This document shows, one piece after another, positions 1 through 5,298 of a stretch of 9,034 nt of DNA (positions are counted from its first letter, which is position 1; each line of letters begins with the position of its first letter). Made by a program: the position numbers and the translations under genes. The notes below the pieces were generated by a model that was not told where the DNA came from, made no database searches, and saw only the letters and a list, made by a program, of their open reading frames with translations. The DNA is from an uncultured Collinsella sp. Its GTDB lineage: Bacteria; Actinomycetota; Coriobacteriia; Coriobacteriales; Coriobacteriaceae. The stretch covers positions 1 to 9,034 of the forward strand of contig URKV01000074.1 of the NCBI GenBank assembly GCA_900548565.1, in the 5' to 3' direction.

Positions 1-96
1 AGCTGCGGGAACGGCCTATTCGCTCAATGTGTTCGGTTGAGATCGGAAATCAACCGCTAAAACACGGTGAACGGCAGGGCCACAAAACACATACGC
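1..96. other. Short non-coding end downstream of recX
   Basis: These 96 bases lie beyond the recX stop and hold no gene that I can support. The only structure is a 7-bp inverted repeat, CGGTTGA at 34-40 and TCAACCG at 50-56, with a 9-nt loop. It sits about 40 nt past the recX stop on the minus strand. No T-run follows the hairpin in that direction, so it is at best a weak terminator or a chance repeat. Nothing else stands out. Confidence 0.4.
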
Positions 97-789
97 CTAA
101 ACCGCACATTCCTCGCGTTCGGCATCGAGACGTGCCTTAACGGCATCGGCGGCGACGTGATACGAGAAGCCCTTGCCCATCAAAAACCGAACCAGTTTTT
201 CGAATGCGCGCGTCTCTGGAACACGCCGCTTGGCGAGCAGGGCTGACGCACGCGCCAAATCGTCTTCGACGGCAAAATAATCCTCGGGATAACCGGGAAT
301 GTCATCGAGCACGACATGACGGCGCTTGAGCTCGGTCTCGATTTTGCGCTGTCCCCAACCGCGCCGCTTGCGCTCCTCGATAAAGTACGAGCAAAAGCGG
401 CTCTCGTCTAAAAAACGATACTCGGTGGCGCGCTCGACGGCGAAATCGATCGCAGGCTGGTGAAAGCCGTAGCGAGCCAGCTTGTCACGGACCTCACCCG
501 TCGCATGGTCGCGGCGCGATAACATCTCGGTCACCATGGTAAGTGCACATTTACGCTCAATGAGCTGCACCGCCTCACGGAAGTTGTCCCAATCACAGGG
601 AAGATCGGGGCGGTTTTTGACATACAGCCGCGCGACCCGCACGGGAATCCAAATGGACCGTTCAAAACCGCCCTCAAGCTCACAATCGATATGTGCGCAA
701 GGCTTTTTGGACGCATACCCGTTCGAGAACGAGGAGGCCGCCTTCTTATCGGGAAAGACGACCGTGGCCTCGGTCACCGTATACGACAT
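97..789 (-). CDS. recX: Regulatory protein RecX
   Basis: RecX-family modulator of RecA, 230 residues. In well-studied bacteria RecX binds RecA filaments and limits their extension and ATPase/recombinase activity. The RecX signature starts near residue 80: a first helical repeat with SRRDHATGEVRDKLARYGF (91-109), then a second containing RFLDESRF (125-132) and a basic RGWGQRKIETELKRR stretch (143-157). A third, weaker repeat lies at about 185-220. The first ~75 residues form an extension longer than in short (~150-aa) RecX proteins and contain cysteines 31, 36 and 65. The ATG lies 11 nt after the recA stop without a recognisable Shine-Dalgarno sequence, so translation probably depends on coupling to recA. 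It should share the recA SOS-regulated transcript. Family assignment is firm; the role of the N-terminal extension is unknown. Confidence 0.93.
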   Translation of the reverse strand: MSYTVTEATVVFPDKKAASSFSNGYASKKPCAHIDCELEGGFERSIWIPVRVARLYVKNRPDLPCDWDNFREAVQLIERKCALTMVTEMLSRRDHATGEVRDKLARYGFHQPAIDFAVERATEYRFLDESRFCSYFIEERKRRGWGQRKIETELKRRHVVLDDIPGYPEDYFAVEDDLARASALLAKRRVPETRAFEKLVRFLMGKGFSYHVAADAVKARLDAEREECAV

Positions 790-800
790 GAGCGTAACCG

Positions 801-1949
801 CTACTCGTCGTCATCATCGAGCATAGCGGAACCATCGATGGCGTAAAGCTCGTCAAACTCCTCAGGCGCAGGCTGATCGGTCAGCTCGACCTCGGACGGA
901 GCATCGTCATCAAACTCAAGTCCACAGGCAAGGCGAACCTTATGCTCAATCTCGTCGGCACAATCGGGGTGTTCGCGCAGGAACGCCTTGGCGGCCTCGC
1001 GACCGTTGCCGAGCTTATCCTCGCCATAGGCAAACCAGGAGCCCATCTTCTTGCAAATGCCGCACTCGACAGCCATGTCCAGAATCGAGCCCTCCTTAGA
1101 GATGCCCGTACCGTACATGATGTCGAACTCAGCAGAACGGAACGGAGCTGCCACCTTGTTCTTAACGACCTTGGCGCGCACGCGGTTACCGATAACCTCG
1201 TCCTTAAGCTTAATACTGTCGATACGGCGAATGTCGATACGCACCGAAGAGAAGAACTTAAGGGCGCGGCCGCCCGTCGTAGTCTCGGGGTTGCCGAACA
1301 TGACGCCGATCTTCTCACGCAGCTGGTTAATGAAGATGCACGTCGTGTTGGACTTGGACAGCGAGCCGGCGAGCTTGCGGAGCGCCTGGCTCATCAGGCG
1401 AGCCTGAAGACCGACCGTAGTATCGCCGATTTCTCCCTCGATCTCGGCACGCGGGGTCAGCGCGGCGACGGAGTCGACGACGATGGCATCGATGGCGCCG
1501 GAACGCACGAGCATGTCAACGATCTCGAGCGCCTGCTCACCCGTATCGGGCTGGGAAATCAGTACCTCGTCGATATCCACGCCGATGCGCGCGGCATACG
1601 TGGGATCGAGCGCGTGCTCGGCATCGATAAATGCCACAACGCCACCCATTGCCTGGGCCTCGGCCAGGATCTCGAGCGAAAGCGTCGTCTTACCGGAGGA
1701 CTCAGGACCGTAAATCTCGACGATACGGCCGCGCGGCACGCCGCCGATACCCAGCGCGGCATCGAGTGCCAGAGCACCCGTGGGAATGGCCTCGACCTCG
1801 AGCTCGGGACCACCGTCGCCGTACCTCATGATGGAACCCTGGCCGAATTTCTTCTCAATCTCGGCCTTGGTGGTGGCGATCATCTCATCGCGCTCTTTAC
1901 CCGTCGTGCGAGCATGAACGGTACGTACGGGACCTGAATTCTTGGCCAT
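801..1949 (-). CDS. recA: Recombinase RecA
   Basis: RecA, 382 residues, is the ATP-dependent DNA strand-exchange protein of homologous recombination and the co-protease that triggers LexA self-cleavage. Visible motifs are KKFGQGSIMR (33-42), Walker A GPESSGKT (81-88), Walker B ending VVD-S (157-160), the L1 loop around EGEIGD (171-176), and the L2 region from FINQLREKIG through FGNPETTTGG to about 237. An acidic C-terminal tail ends DDDDE. The protein is longer than E. coli RecA (353), with about a dozen extra N-terminal residues and a longer acidic tail. I set the start at the ATG at 1949 because AGGAGGG lies 6 nt upstream. An in-frame TTG at 1970 would add seven residues but overlaps that ribosome binding site, so I reject it. 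recA is the first gene of a two-gene unit with recX. Confidence 0.98.
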   Translation of the reverse strand: MAKNSGPVRTVHARTTGKERDEMIATTKAEIEKKFGQGSIMRYGDGGPELEVEAIPTGALALDAALGIGGVPRGRIVEIYGPESSGKTTLSLEILAEAQAMGGVVAFIDAEHALDPTYAARIGVDIDEVLISQPDTGEQALEIVDMLVRSGAIDAIVVDSVAALTPRAEIEGEIGDTTVGLQARLMSQALRKLAGSLSKSNTTCIFINQLREKIGVMFGNPETTTGGRALKFFSSVRIDIRRIDSIKLKDEVIGNRVRAKVVKNKVAAPFRSAEFDIMYGTGISKEGSILDMAVECGICKKMGSWFAYGEDKLGNGREAAKAFLREHPDCADEIEHKVRLACGLEFDDDAPSEVELTDQPAPEEFDELYAIDGSAMLDDDDE

Positions 1950-1955
1950 GAATAG

Positions 1956-1962
1956 CCCTCCT
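1956..1962 (-). promoter_or_regulatory. recA Shine-Dalgarno, decides the start
   Basis: AGGAGGG on the minus strand lies 6 nt before the ATG at 1949. Its match to the 16S anti-SD and its spacing are near ideal. It rules out the upstream TTG at 1970, whose reading frame would run through this site. Confidence 0.9.
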
Positions 1963-1979
1963 CTTAACAACCTGCATCG

Positions 1980-2008
1980 ATAATAAACGAACGGCTGTTC
2001 GTGGTCAA
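1980..2008 (-). promoter_or_regulatory. recA promoter, sigma-70/SigA type
   Basis: On the minus strand, TTGACC (-35, 2003-2008) is separated by exactly 17 bp from TATTAT (-10, 1980-1985). Each hexamer differs from consensus at one position. Transcription should start near 1973, giving a leader of about 25 nt that includes the ribosome binding site. This promoter makes recA-recX independent of the cinA operon upstream. The spacer contains the LexA-type operator. Confidence 0.85.
1988..2001 (-). promoter_or_regulatory. SOS box (LexA/DinR operator) of recA
   Basis: CGAACAGCCGTTCG on the minus strand has perfect 5-bp inverted arms, CGAAC and GTTCG, around a 4-bp centre. This fits the Gram-positive/actinobacterial LexA operator (CGAAC-N4-GTTCG). 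It lies wholly inside the 17-bp spacer between -35 and -10, so bound repressor would block RNA polymerase. This is the expected arrangement for RecA-LexA autoregulation. lexA itself is not in the window. Confidence 0.88.
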
Positions 2009-2037
2009 CCGTTCAGGCCAATCATATACAGGCAGTC

Positions 2038-2090
2038 TTTCCAAAACCCAACCAAACGCCGACCAAACACTGACCAAATGCTTGACCACA
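2038..2090 (-). repeat. 11-bp phased TTTGGTC direct repeats
   Basis: Read on the minus strand, TTTGG-starting units begin at 2078, 2067, 2056 and 2045, exactly 11 bp apart. The first two share TTTGGTC followed by four variable bases, the third reads TTTGGTT and the fourth keeps only TTTGG. A diverged copy, TGTGGTC, begins 12 bp further upstream at 2090. The array ends about 30 bp upstream of the recA -35 box and is non-coding. The spacing is close to one helical turn, so it could be a cluster of same-face protein sites or simply a decayed tandem duplication. I do not recognise the motif. Confidence 0.7.
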
Positions 2091-2175
2091 AAGGAACAAA
2101 TAAGAGCAAGGAAGGCAAGAATACGTCTACAACCAGCGCAAACGCCAAATGAGCCTAAGGTCCCTATCTCCACAA

Positions 2176-2199
2176 TTAAGGGGCCCAGAGGCCCCTTAA
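2176..2199 (-). terminator. Terminator hairpin after cinA
   Basis: A perfect 10-bp inverted repeat (TTAAGGGGCC / GGCCCCTTAA) with a 4-nt loop begins 7 nt past the cinA stop on the minus strand. The GC core is strong, but the following T-rich stretch is short (TTAATTGT), so it may be a leaky intrinsic terminator. The stem is symmetrical and could also act on the other strand. It marks the end of the ftsK-to-cinA operon and precedes the separate recA promoter. Confidence 0.65.
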
Positions 2200-2206
2200 A
2201 ACACGT

Positions 2207-2743
2207 CTATTCCATAGAGTTGAGCACAAGGGCAATGCGTCCCAATGCCTCCGCGACCGCATGGGCACGAACACACGAACGGTCGCCCTCATAGTGGCAG
2301 CGCACAGAGTCCACGACCGGCACGCCCCCATCGGCGGAACGATACGCCCAGCCAATATAGAAAGTGCCAGCCGGATCGTCCTCAGTGCCACCGCCGGGGC
2401 CGGCATAACCCGTTGCGCTCACTGCAATATCGCTCTGGTACAGCTCCAGCGAACCCACCGCCATCTCGCGCGCGGTCTGATGCGACACCGCGGTATAGCG
2501 GTCGAGCGTCTCCTGCTCAACACCAAGAACGCGATGCTTAATCTCATCGCAATAGGTCACCGCACCGCCACGCAGCACCGCCGAGGCGCCCGGGATATCG
2601 GCAATAGTCGAGGCGATCATACCCGCCGTCAGCGACTCAGCCGTCGAAACCGTCACGCCCCGAGCGCTCGCGCGCTCGACAATTTCGCGCGCCAGCTCCT
2701 CGTTATGTGCGGAAATCTGCTCAAAAGAGTCCGTCATACCCAC
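2207..2743 (-). CDS. cinA: CinA C-terminal domain protein, nicotinamide-nucleotide amidohydrolase (PncC)
   Basis: A 178-residue stand-alone CinA C-terminal domain, without the N-terminal COG1058/MoaB-like domain of full-length CinA. Members such as E. coli PncC deamidate nicotinamide mononucleotide to nicotinate mononucleotide in the pyridine nucleotide cycle. Family motifs seen are AESLTAG (35-41, with the conserved Ser37), GGAVTYCDEIK (59-69, with the conserved Tyr and Lys), a TAVSHQTAREMA segment (84-95) and TGYAGPGGG (111-119) before DPAGTFYIG. AESLTAG varies from the common AESCTGG but keeps the serine. The GTG at 2743 has AGG 5 nt upstream. An ATG two codons later (2737) is an alternative start. 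The gap to pgsA is only 6 nt, so translation is likely coupled. Physical linkage with recA is common and gave the family its competence-related name. Confidence 0.92.
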   Translation of the reverse strand: MGMTDSFEQISAHNEELAREIVERASARGVTVSTAESLTAGMIASTIADIPGASAVLRGGAVTYCDEIKHRVLGVEQETLDRYTAVSHQTAREMAVGSLELYQSDIAVSATGYAGPGGGTEDDPAGTFYIGWAYRSADGGVPVVDSVRCHYEGDRSCVRAHAVAEALGRIALVLNSME

Positions 2744-2749
2744 CAGGAC

Positions 2750-3388
2750 CTAGACCGAAAAGACGATCTTGCGGCAGTTCCAGAAGTACTGGGCGCCCGA
2801 GATAACGGTCAGGACAACGGCAACGGCGTACAGGAAGCGCGACACCGAGTAGATGCCGAGCGTCAGCGCCACCGGGCCAAGGTGCAAGCCGGCCATAGCA
2901 AAAACGCACAGGTAACCGCAGATGGAGACCATCGTGGTTGCCGTCTTGTACTTGCCGAGCTTATCGGCCGCAACGACCACGCCGGCCGCACTCGCAACCA
3001 TGCGAAGGGCGCTCACCAGAAGCTCACGGAACAGGATAATGAACACGGACCACACGGTCACCGCGCCAAAATCCAAGAACAGCAGCAGGGCCGAGAACAC
3101 GAGCAGCTTATCGGCGATGGGGTCCAAGAACTTACCGAAGTCGGTGATCTCGTTGCGCGAACGCGCCAGATAACCGTCGACCTTATCGGTGCACGACAGG
3201 ATCACATACAGAATGAAGGCAGCAGCGGCGAGCGGGCCGTCGAAGGTGCTCCAATCCGTACCGGCAACACTCGTGTGAGAAAGCGCCGACACAATCATGA
3301 ACACCGGGATAAAGACGATGCGAACGCACGTCACGATGTTGGCGGGCGTCCAGACACTCGTCAGTTCCTTATTGCTCTCGTTAGCCAC
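2750..3388 (-). CDS. pgsA: CDP-diacylglycerol--glycerol-3-phosphate 3-phosphatidyltransferase
   Basis: An integral membrane enzyme of 212 residues. It transfers the phosphatidyl group from CDP-diacylglycerol to glycerol-3-phosphate, making phosphatidylglycerol phosphate, the precursor of phosphatidylglycerol and cardiolipin. The CDP-alcohol phosphotransferase signature D-x2-DG-x2-AR-x8-G-x3-D-x3-D is complete: D68, D71-G72, A75-R76, G85, D89 and D93. Hydrophobic segments at roughly 17-36, 53-66, 94-127, 130-141, 151-175 and 183-200 fit a six-helix protein. The sequence FGKFLDPIADKL around the last aspartates is typical of PgsA and argues against phosphatidylserine synthase. The start is a GTG at 3388 with AGGAGA 5 nt upstream, overlapping the rimO stop. 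Some homologues use other alcohol acceptors, so the exact substrate rests on family resemblance. Confidence 0.94.
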   Translation of the reverse strand: MANESNKELTSVWTPANIVTCVRIVFIPVFMIVSALSHTSVAGTDWSTFDGPLAAAAFILYVILSCTDKVDGYLARSRNEITDFGKFLDPIADKLLVFSALLLFLDFGAVTVWSVFIILFRELLVSALRMVASAAGVVVAADKLGKYKTATTMVSICGYLCVFAMAGLHLGPVALTLGIYSVSRFLYAVAVVLTVISGAQYFWNCRKIVFSV

Positions 3389-3393
3389 GACGC

Positions 3394-3399
3394 TCTCCT
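3394..3399 (-). promoter_or_regulatory. pgsA Shine-Dalgarno overlapping rimO stop
   Basis: AGGAGA on the minus strand begins inside the rimO TAG stop and ends 5 nt before the pgsA GTG. It supports the GTG start and suggests coupled translation of rimO and pgsA. Confidence 0.75.
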
Positions 3400-4747
3400 A
3401 CTCCACAACATGACCGATAAGCTCATAGCAGAAGCTATCGGTAAACTCGACGGCCAGAATATCGCCCACGGACGCCTCGCTGGCGTCCAGATGCACCGCG
3501 CCATCGGAATCGGGCGCCTGGAACCAGGCATGGCCGATCAGCTCGGCGCCATCCTCGGTCTCTTCGATACCGTCGACGATTACCTGGGCGCGCTCGCCCA
3601 CATGTGCGGCGGTGGCGGCAAAACCGAGCGACTCGGCCAGGTCCATGGCCTCCTGGGCGCGCTCGAGCTTGACCTCTTCGTCGACCTGACCCTCCATCTT
3701 AGCGGCCAGGCTGCCCTCCTCCTGCGAGTAGGCAAAGACACTCGTGTAGTCAAAGCCGACGGTGTCCATAAAGTCGATAAGGTCGCGGAACTCGTCGTCG
3801 GTCTCGGTCGGGAAGCCGACCATGGCCGTGGAACGAATCACGATGCCGGGGATACGCTCGCGAAGGTCGCGGAACAGATCCTCAAGCTCCTGGCGCGAAC
3901 CGGAGCGACGCATGGCCTTGAGAATGCGCGCGTCGCAGTGCTGCACGGGGATATCGATATAGGGCAGCACCTCGGGCGTATCGCGAATCGTCTCGATGAG
4001 TTCGTCAGTCATGCCCTCGGGCTGCAGATAGAGCACGCGGACCCAGACGTTGTGCGGGCGCACGGCCTCGGCGACGGCACGCAGCAGCTGCGCCAGATTG
4101 CGCGGCGAGCCATCGGCGACGTCCTCGTCGGCAAAGTCGGTACCCCAGATGCCCGTGTCCTGGCCGATCAGCACGATCTCGCGCACACCGCCGGCAACCA
4201 GGTCGCGCACCTCGGAGATGATGCTCTCGGCATTGCGCGAATGATAGCGACCGCGGATATAGGGAATCATGCAGAAGCTGCAGAAGCGGTTGCAGCCATC
4301 GGAAATCTTGACGTAGGCGACAGCACCCTCGACGGTACGTTTGACCTGCGGGATATAGGCTGCAATCTCACGCTCGACACCCAGCACGCCATCGATGACC
4401 GCCACGATGCCGTCTTCCTCGTCGGCCTTCACAAAGGCAGCGACCTCGGGCAGCTCGTCAGGCAGGTCATCGCCATAGCGCGACGGCACGCAGCCGCACA
4501 TAACGATGGGGCAAGAACGAACACCGTCCTGAACCTCGTTGGCGAGCTCGAGCGTGGTCTCGATGCTCTCGGACGTTGCGGAGGCGAGGAACGAGCATGT
4601 ATTGACGATGACGATATCGGCATCCTGCGGGTCGAATGCCTCCTCGTAGCCCGCGGCGGTCAAAAGAGAACGCATGCGGTCGGTGTCAACCTCGTTCTTA
4701 GCGCACCCGAGGGTGATGTAGAGCACGGAGCCCAACGGTGTATCCAT
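3398..4747 (-). CDS. rimO: Ribosomal protein S12 methylthiotransferase RimO
   Basis: A radical-SAM methylthiotransferase of 449 residues. RimO adds a methylthio group to the beta-carbon of a conserved aspartate in ribosomal protein S12, using two [4Fe-4S] clusters. The N-terminal UPF0004 domain (about 8-125) carries cluster cysteines C15 (TLGCAKN), C51 (NTCSF) and C86 (CGCVPSR). The radical-SAM motif C-x3-C-x2-C is C152, C156 and C159, followed by MIPYIRGRYHSR. A TRAM-like domain occupies about 385-449. TLGCAKNEVD and the IPYIRGRYHSR pattern fit RimO better than MiaB. The ATG at 4747 has AAAGGA 12 nt upstream, a long spacing, but no in-frame start lies between it and the yajQ stop. It is 27 nt after yajQ and 9 nt before pgsA. 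Confidence 0.95.
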   Translation of the reverse strand: MDTPLGSVLYITLGCAKNEVDTDRMRSLLTAAGYEEAFDPQDADIVIVNTCSFLASATSESIETTLELANEVQDGVRSCPIVMCGCVPSRYGDDLPDELPEVAAFVKADEEDGIVAVIDGVLGVEREIAAYIPQVKRTVEGAVAYVKISDGCNRFCSFCMIPYIRGRYHSRNAESIISEVRDLVAGGVREIVLIGQDTGIWGTDFADEDVADGSPRNLAQLLRAVAEAVRPHNVWVRVLYLQPEGMTDELIETIRDTPEVLPYIDIPVQHCDARILKAMRRSGSRQELEDLFRDLRERIPGIVIRSTAMVGFPTETDDEFRDLIDFMDTVGFDYTSVFAYSQEEGSLAAKMEGQVDEEVKLERAQEAMDLAESLGFAATAAHVGERAQVIVDGIEETEDGAELIGHAWFQAPDSDGAVHLDASEASVGDILAVEFTDSFCYELIGHVVE

Positions 4748-4774
4748 GTTGGAGAGCGGTCCTTTCGATTGATA

Positions 4775-5272
4775 TTAGCGGTAGTTGGTGAACTGCAGCG
4801 GCTGGCCGTAGTCCTGGTCGCGCAGGAACTGGATCACGGTCTGCAACGCGTCCTTCGAAGCAGAGGAAACACGCAGCTTGTCGGCCTCGATGGTCACCTT
4901 GACCTTGAGCTTTTGGTCCTTGATGTCCTTGTTGATCTTCTTGGCGGTCGCCTGGTCGATACCCTCGACGATATGGCCGAGCACGCGCACGGTGCCGCCC
5001 GATGCCGCCTGCGGAGCATCCCACGAGACAGCCTTGAGGTCGATGCCGCGCTTGATGAGCTTGGAGCTCAGCACGTCGATAATCTGCTTGGAGACAAAAT
5101 CGGCCGGGGCGTTAATCGTAAAGAGCCTGTCGCCCTTCGAAAGCTCGATCGTGGCGCCGGAATCCTTAAGGTCATAGCGCTGGGAAATCTCGCGCGTGGT
5201 CTGCTGGAAGGCGTTGTCGACCTCTTGCATGTTGACCTCGGACACGACGTCGAAGCTGGAATCTTTAGCCAT
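4775..5272 (-). CDS. yajQ: YajQ family nucleotide-binding protein (UPF0234)
   Basis: A small cytoplasmic protein of 165 residues, close to the family's usual length of about 160. Conserved features are SSFDVVSEVNMQEVDNA (5-21), REISQRYDLK (27-36), KLIKRGIDLKAVSW (71-84), the central GGTVRVLGHIVEGI (92-105), AKKINKDIKDQKLKVK (109-124) and the terminal PLQFTNYR. Members fold as two ferredoxin-like domains and bind nucleotides or nucleic acid. A Xanthomonas YajQ is a cyclic-di-GMP effector, and the E. coli protein has been linked to tRNA/nucleotide binding and phage phi6 transcription. Which role applies here cannot be read from the sequence. The ATG at 5272 has AAGGA 6 nt upstream. It sits 26 nt after the rodZ-like gene in the same operon. 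Confidence 0.93.
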   Translation of the reverse strand: MAKDSSFDVVSEVNMQEVDNAFQQTTREISQRYDLKDSGATIELSKGDRLFTINAPADFVSKQIIDVLSSKLIKRGIDLKAVSWDAPQAASGGTVRVLGHIVEGIDQATAKKINKDIKDQKLKVKVTIEADKLRVSSASKDALQTVIQFLRDQDYGQPLQFTNYR

Positions 5273-5276
5273 GATG

Positions 5277-5284
5277 TTTCCTTT
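5277..5284 (-). promoter_or_regulatory. yajQ Shine-Dalgarno
   Basis: AAAGGAAA on the minus strand, with its AAGGA core ending 6 nt before the ATG at 5272, supports that start. It lies in the 26-nt gap after the rodZ-like gene. I see no promoter in that gap. Confidence 0.7.
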
Positions 5285-5298
5285 CGCGTACGAGCGGC

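Noticed and set aside
34..56. Hairpin CGGTTGA/TCAACCG downstream of recX as a terminator
   Set aside because: The stem is only 7 bp with a 9-nt loop and no T-run follows on the transcribed strand. It is noted in the end-region entry but not called as a terminator.
942..1937. A 331-codon open frame antisense to recA
   Set aside because: It is codon-aligned with recA and open for the same codon-bias reason. RecA is unmistakable on the other strand.
2021..2051. A second recA promoter, TTGGGT with 19-bp spacing to TATGAT
   Set aside because: The -35 match is poor and the spacing is long. The downstream TTGACC-17-TATTAT pair is far better.
1964..2173. A 69-codon minus-strand open frame in the recA upstream region
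   Set aside because: It runs through the recA promoter, SOS box and 11-bp repeats and overlaps the recA ribosome binding site. It has no recognisable domain.
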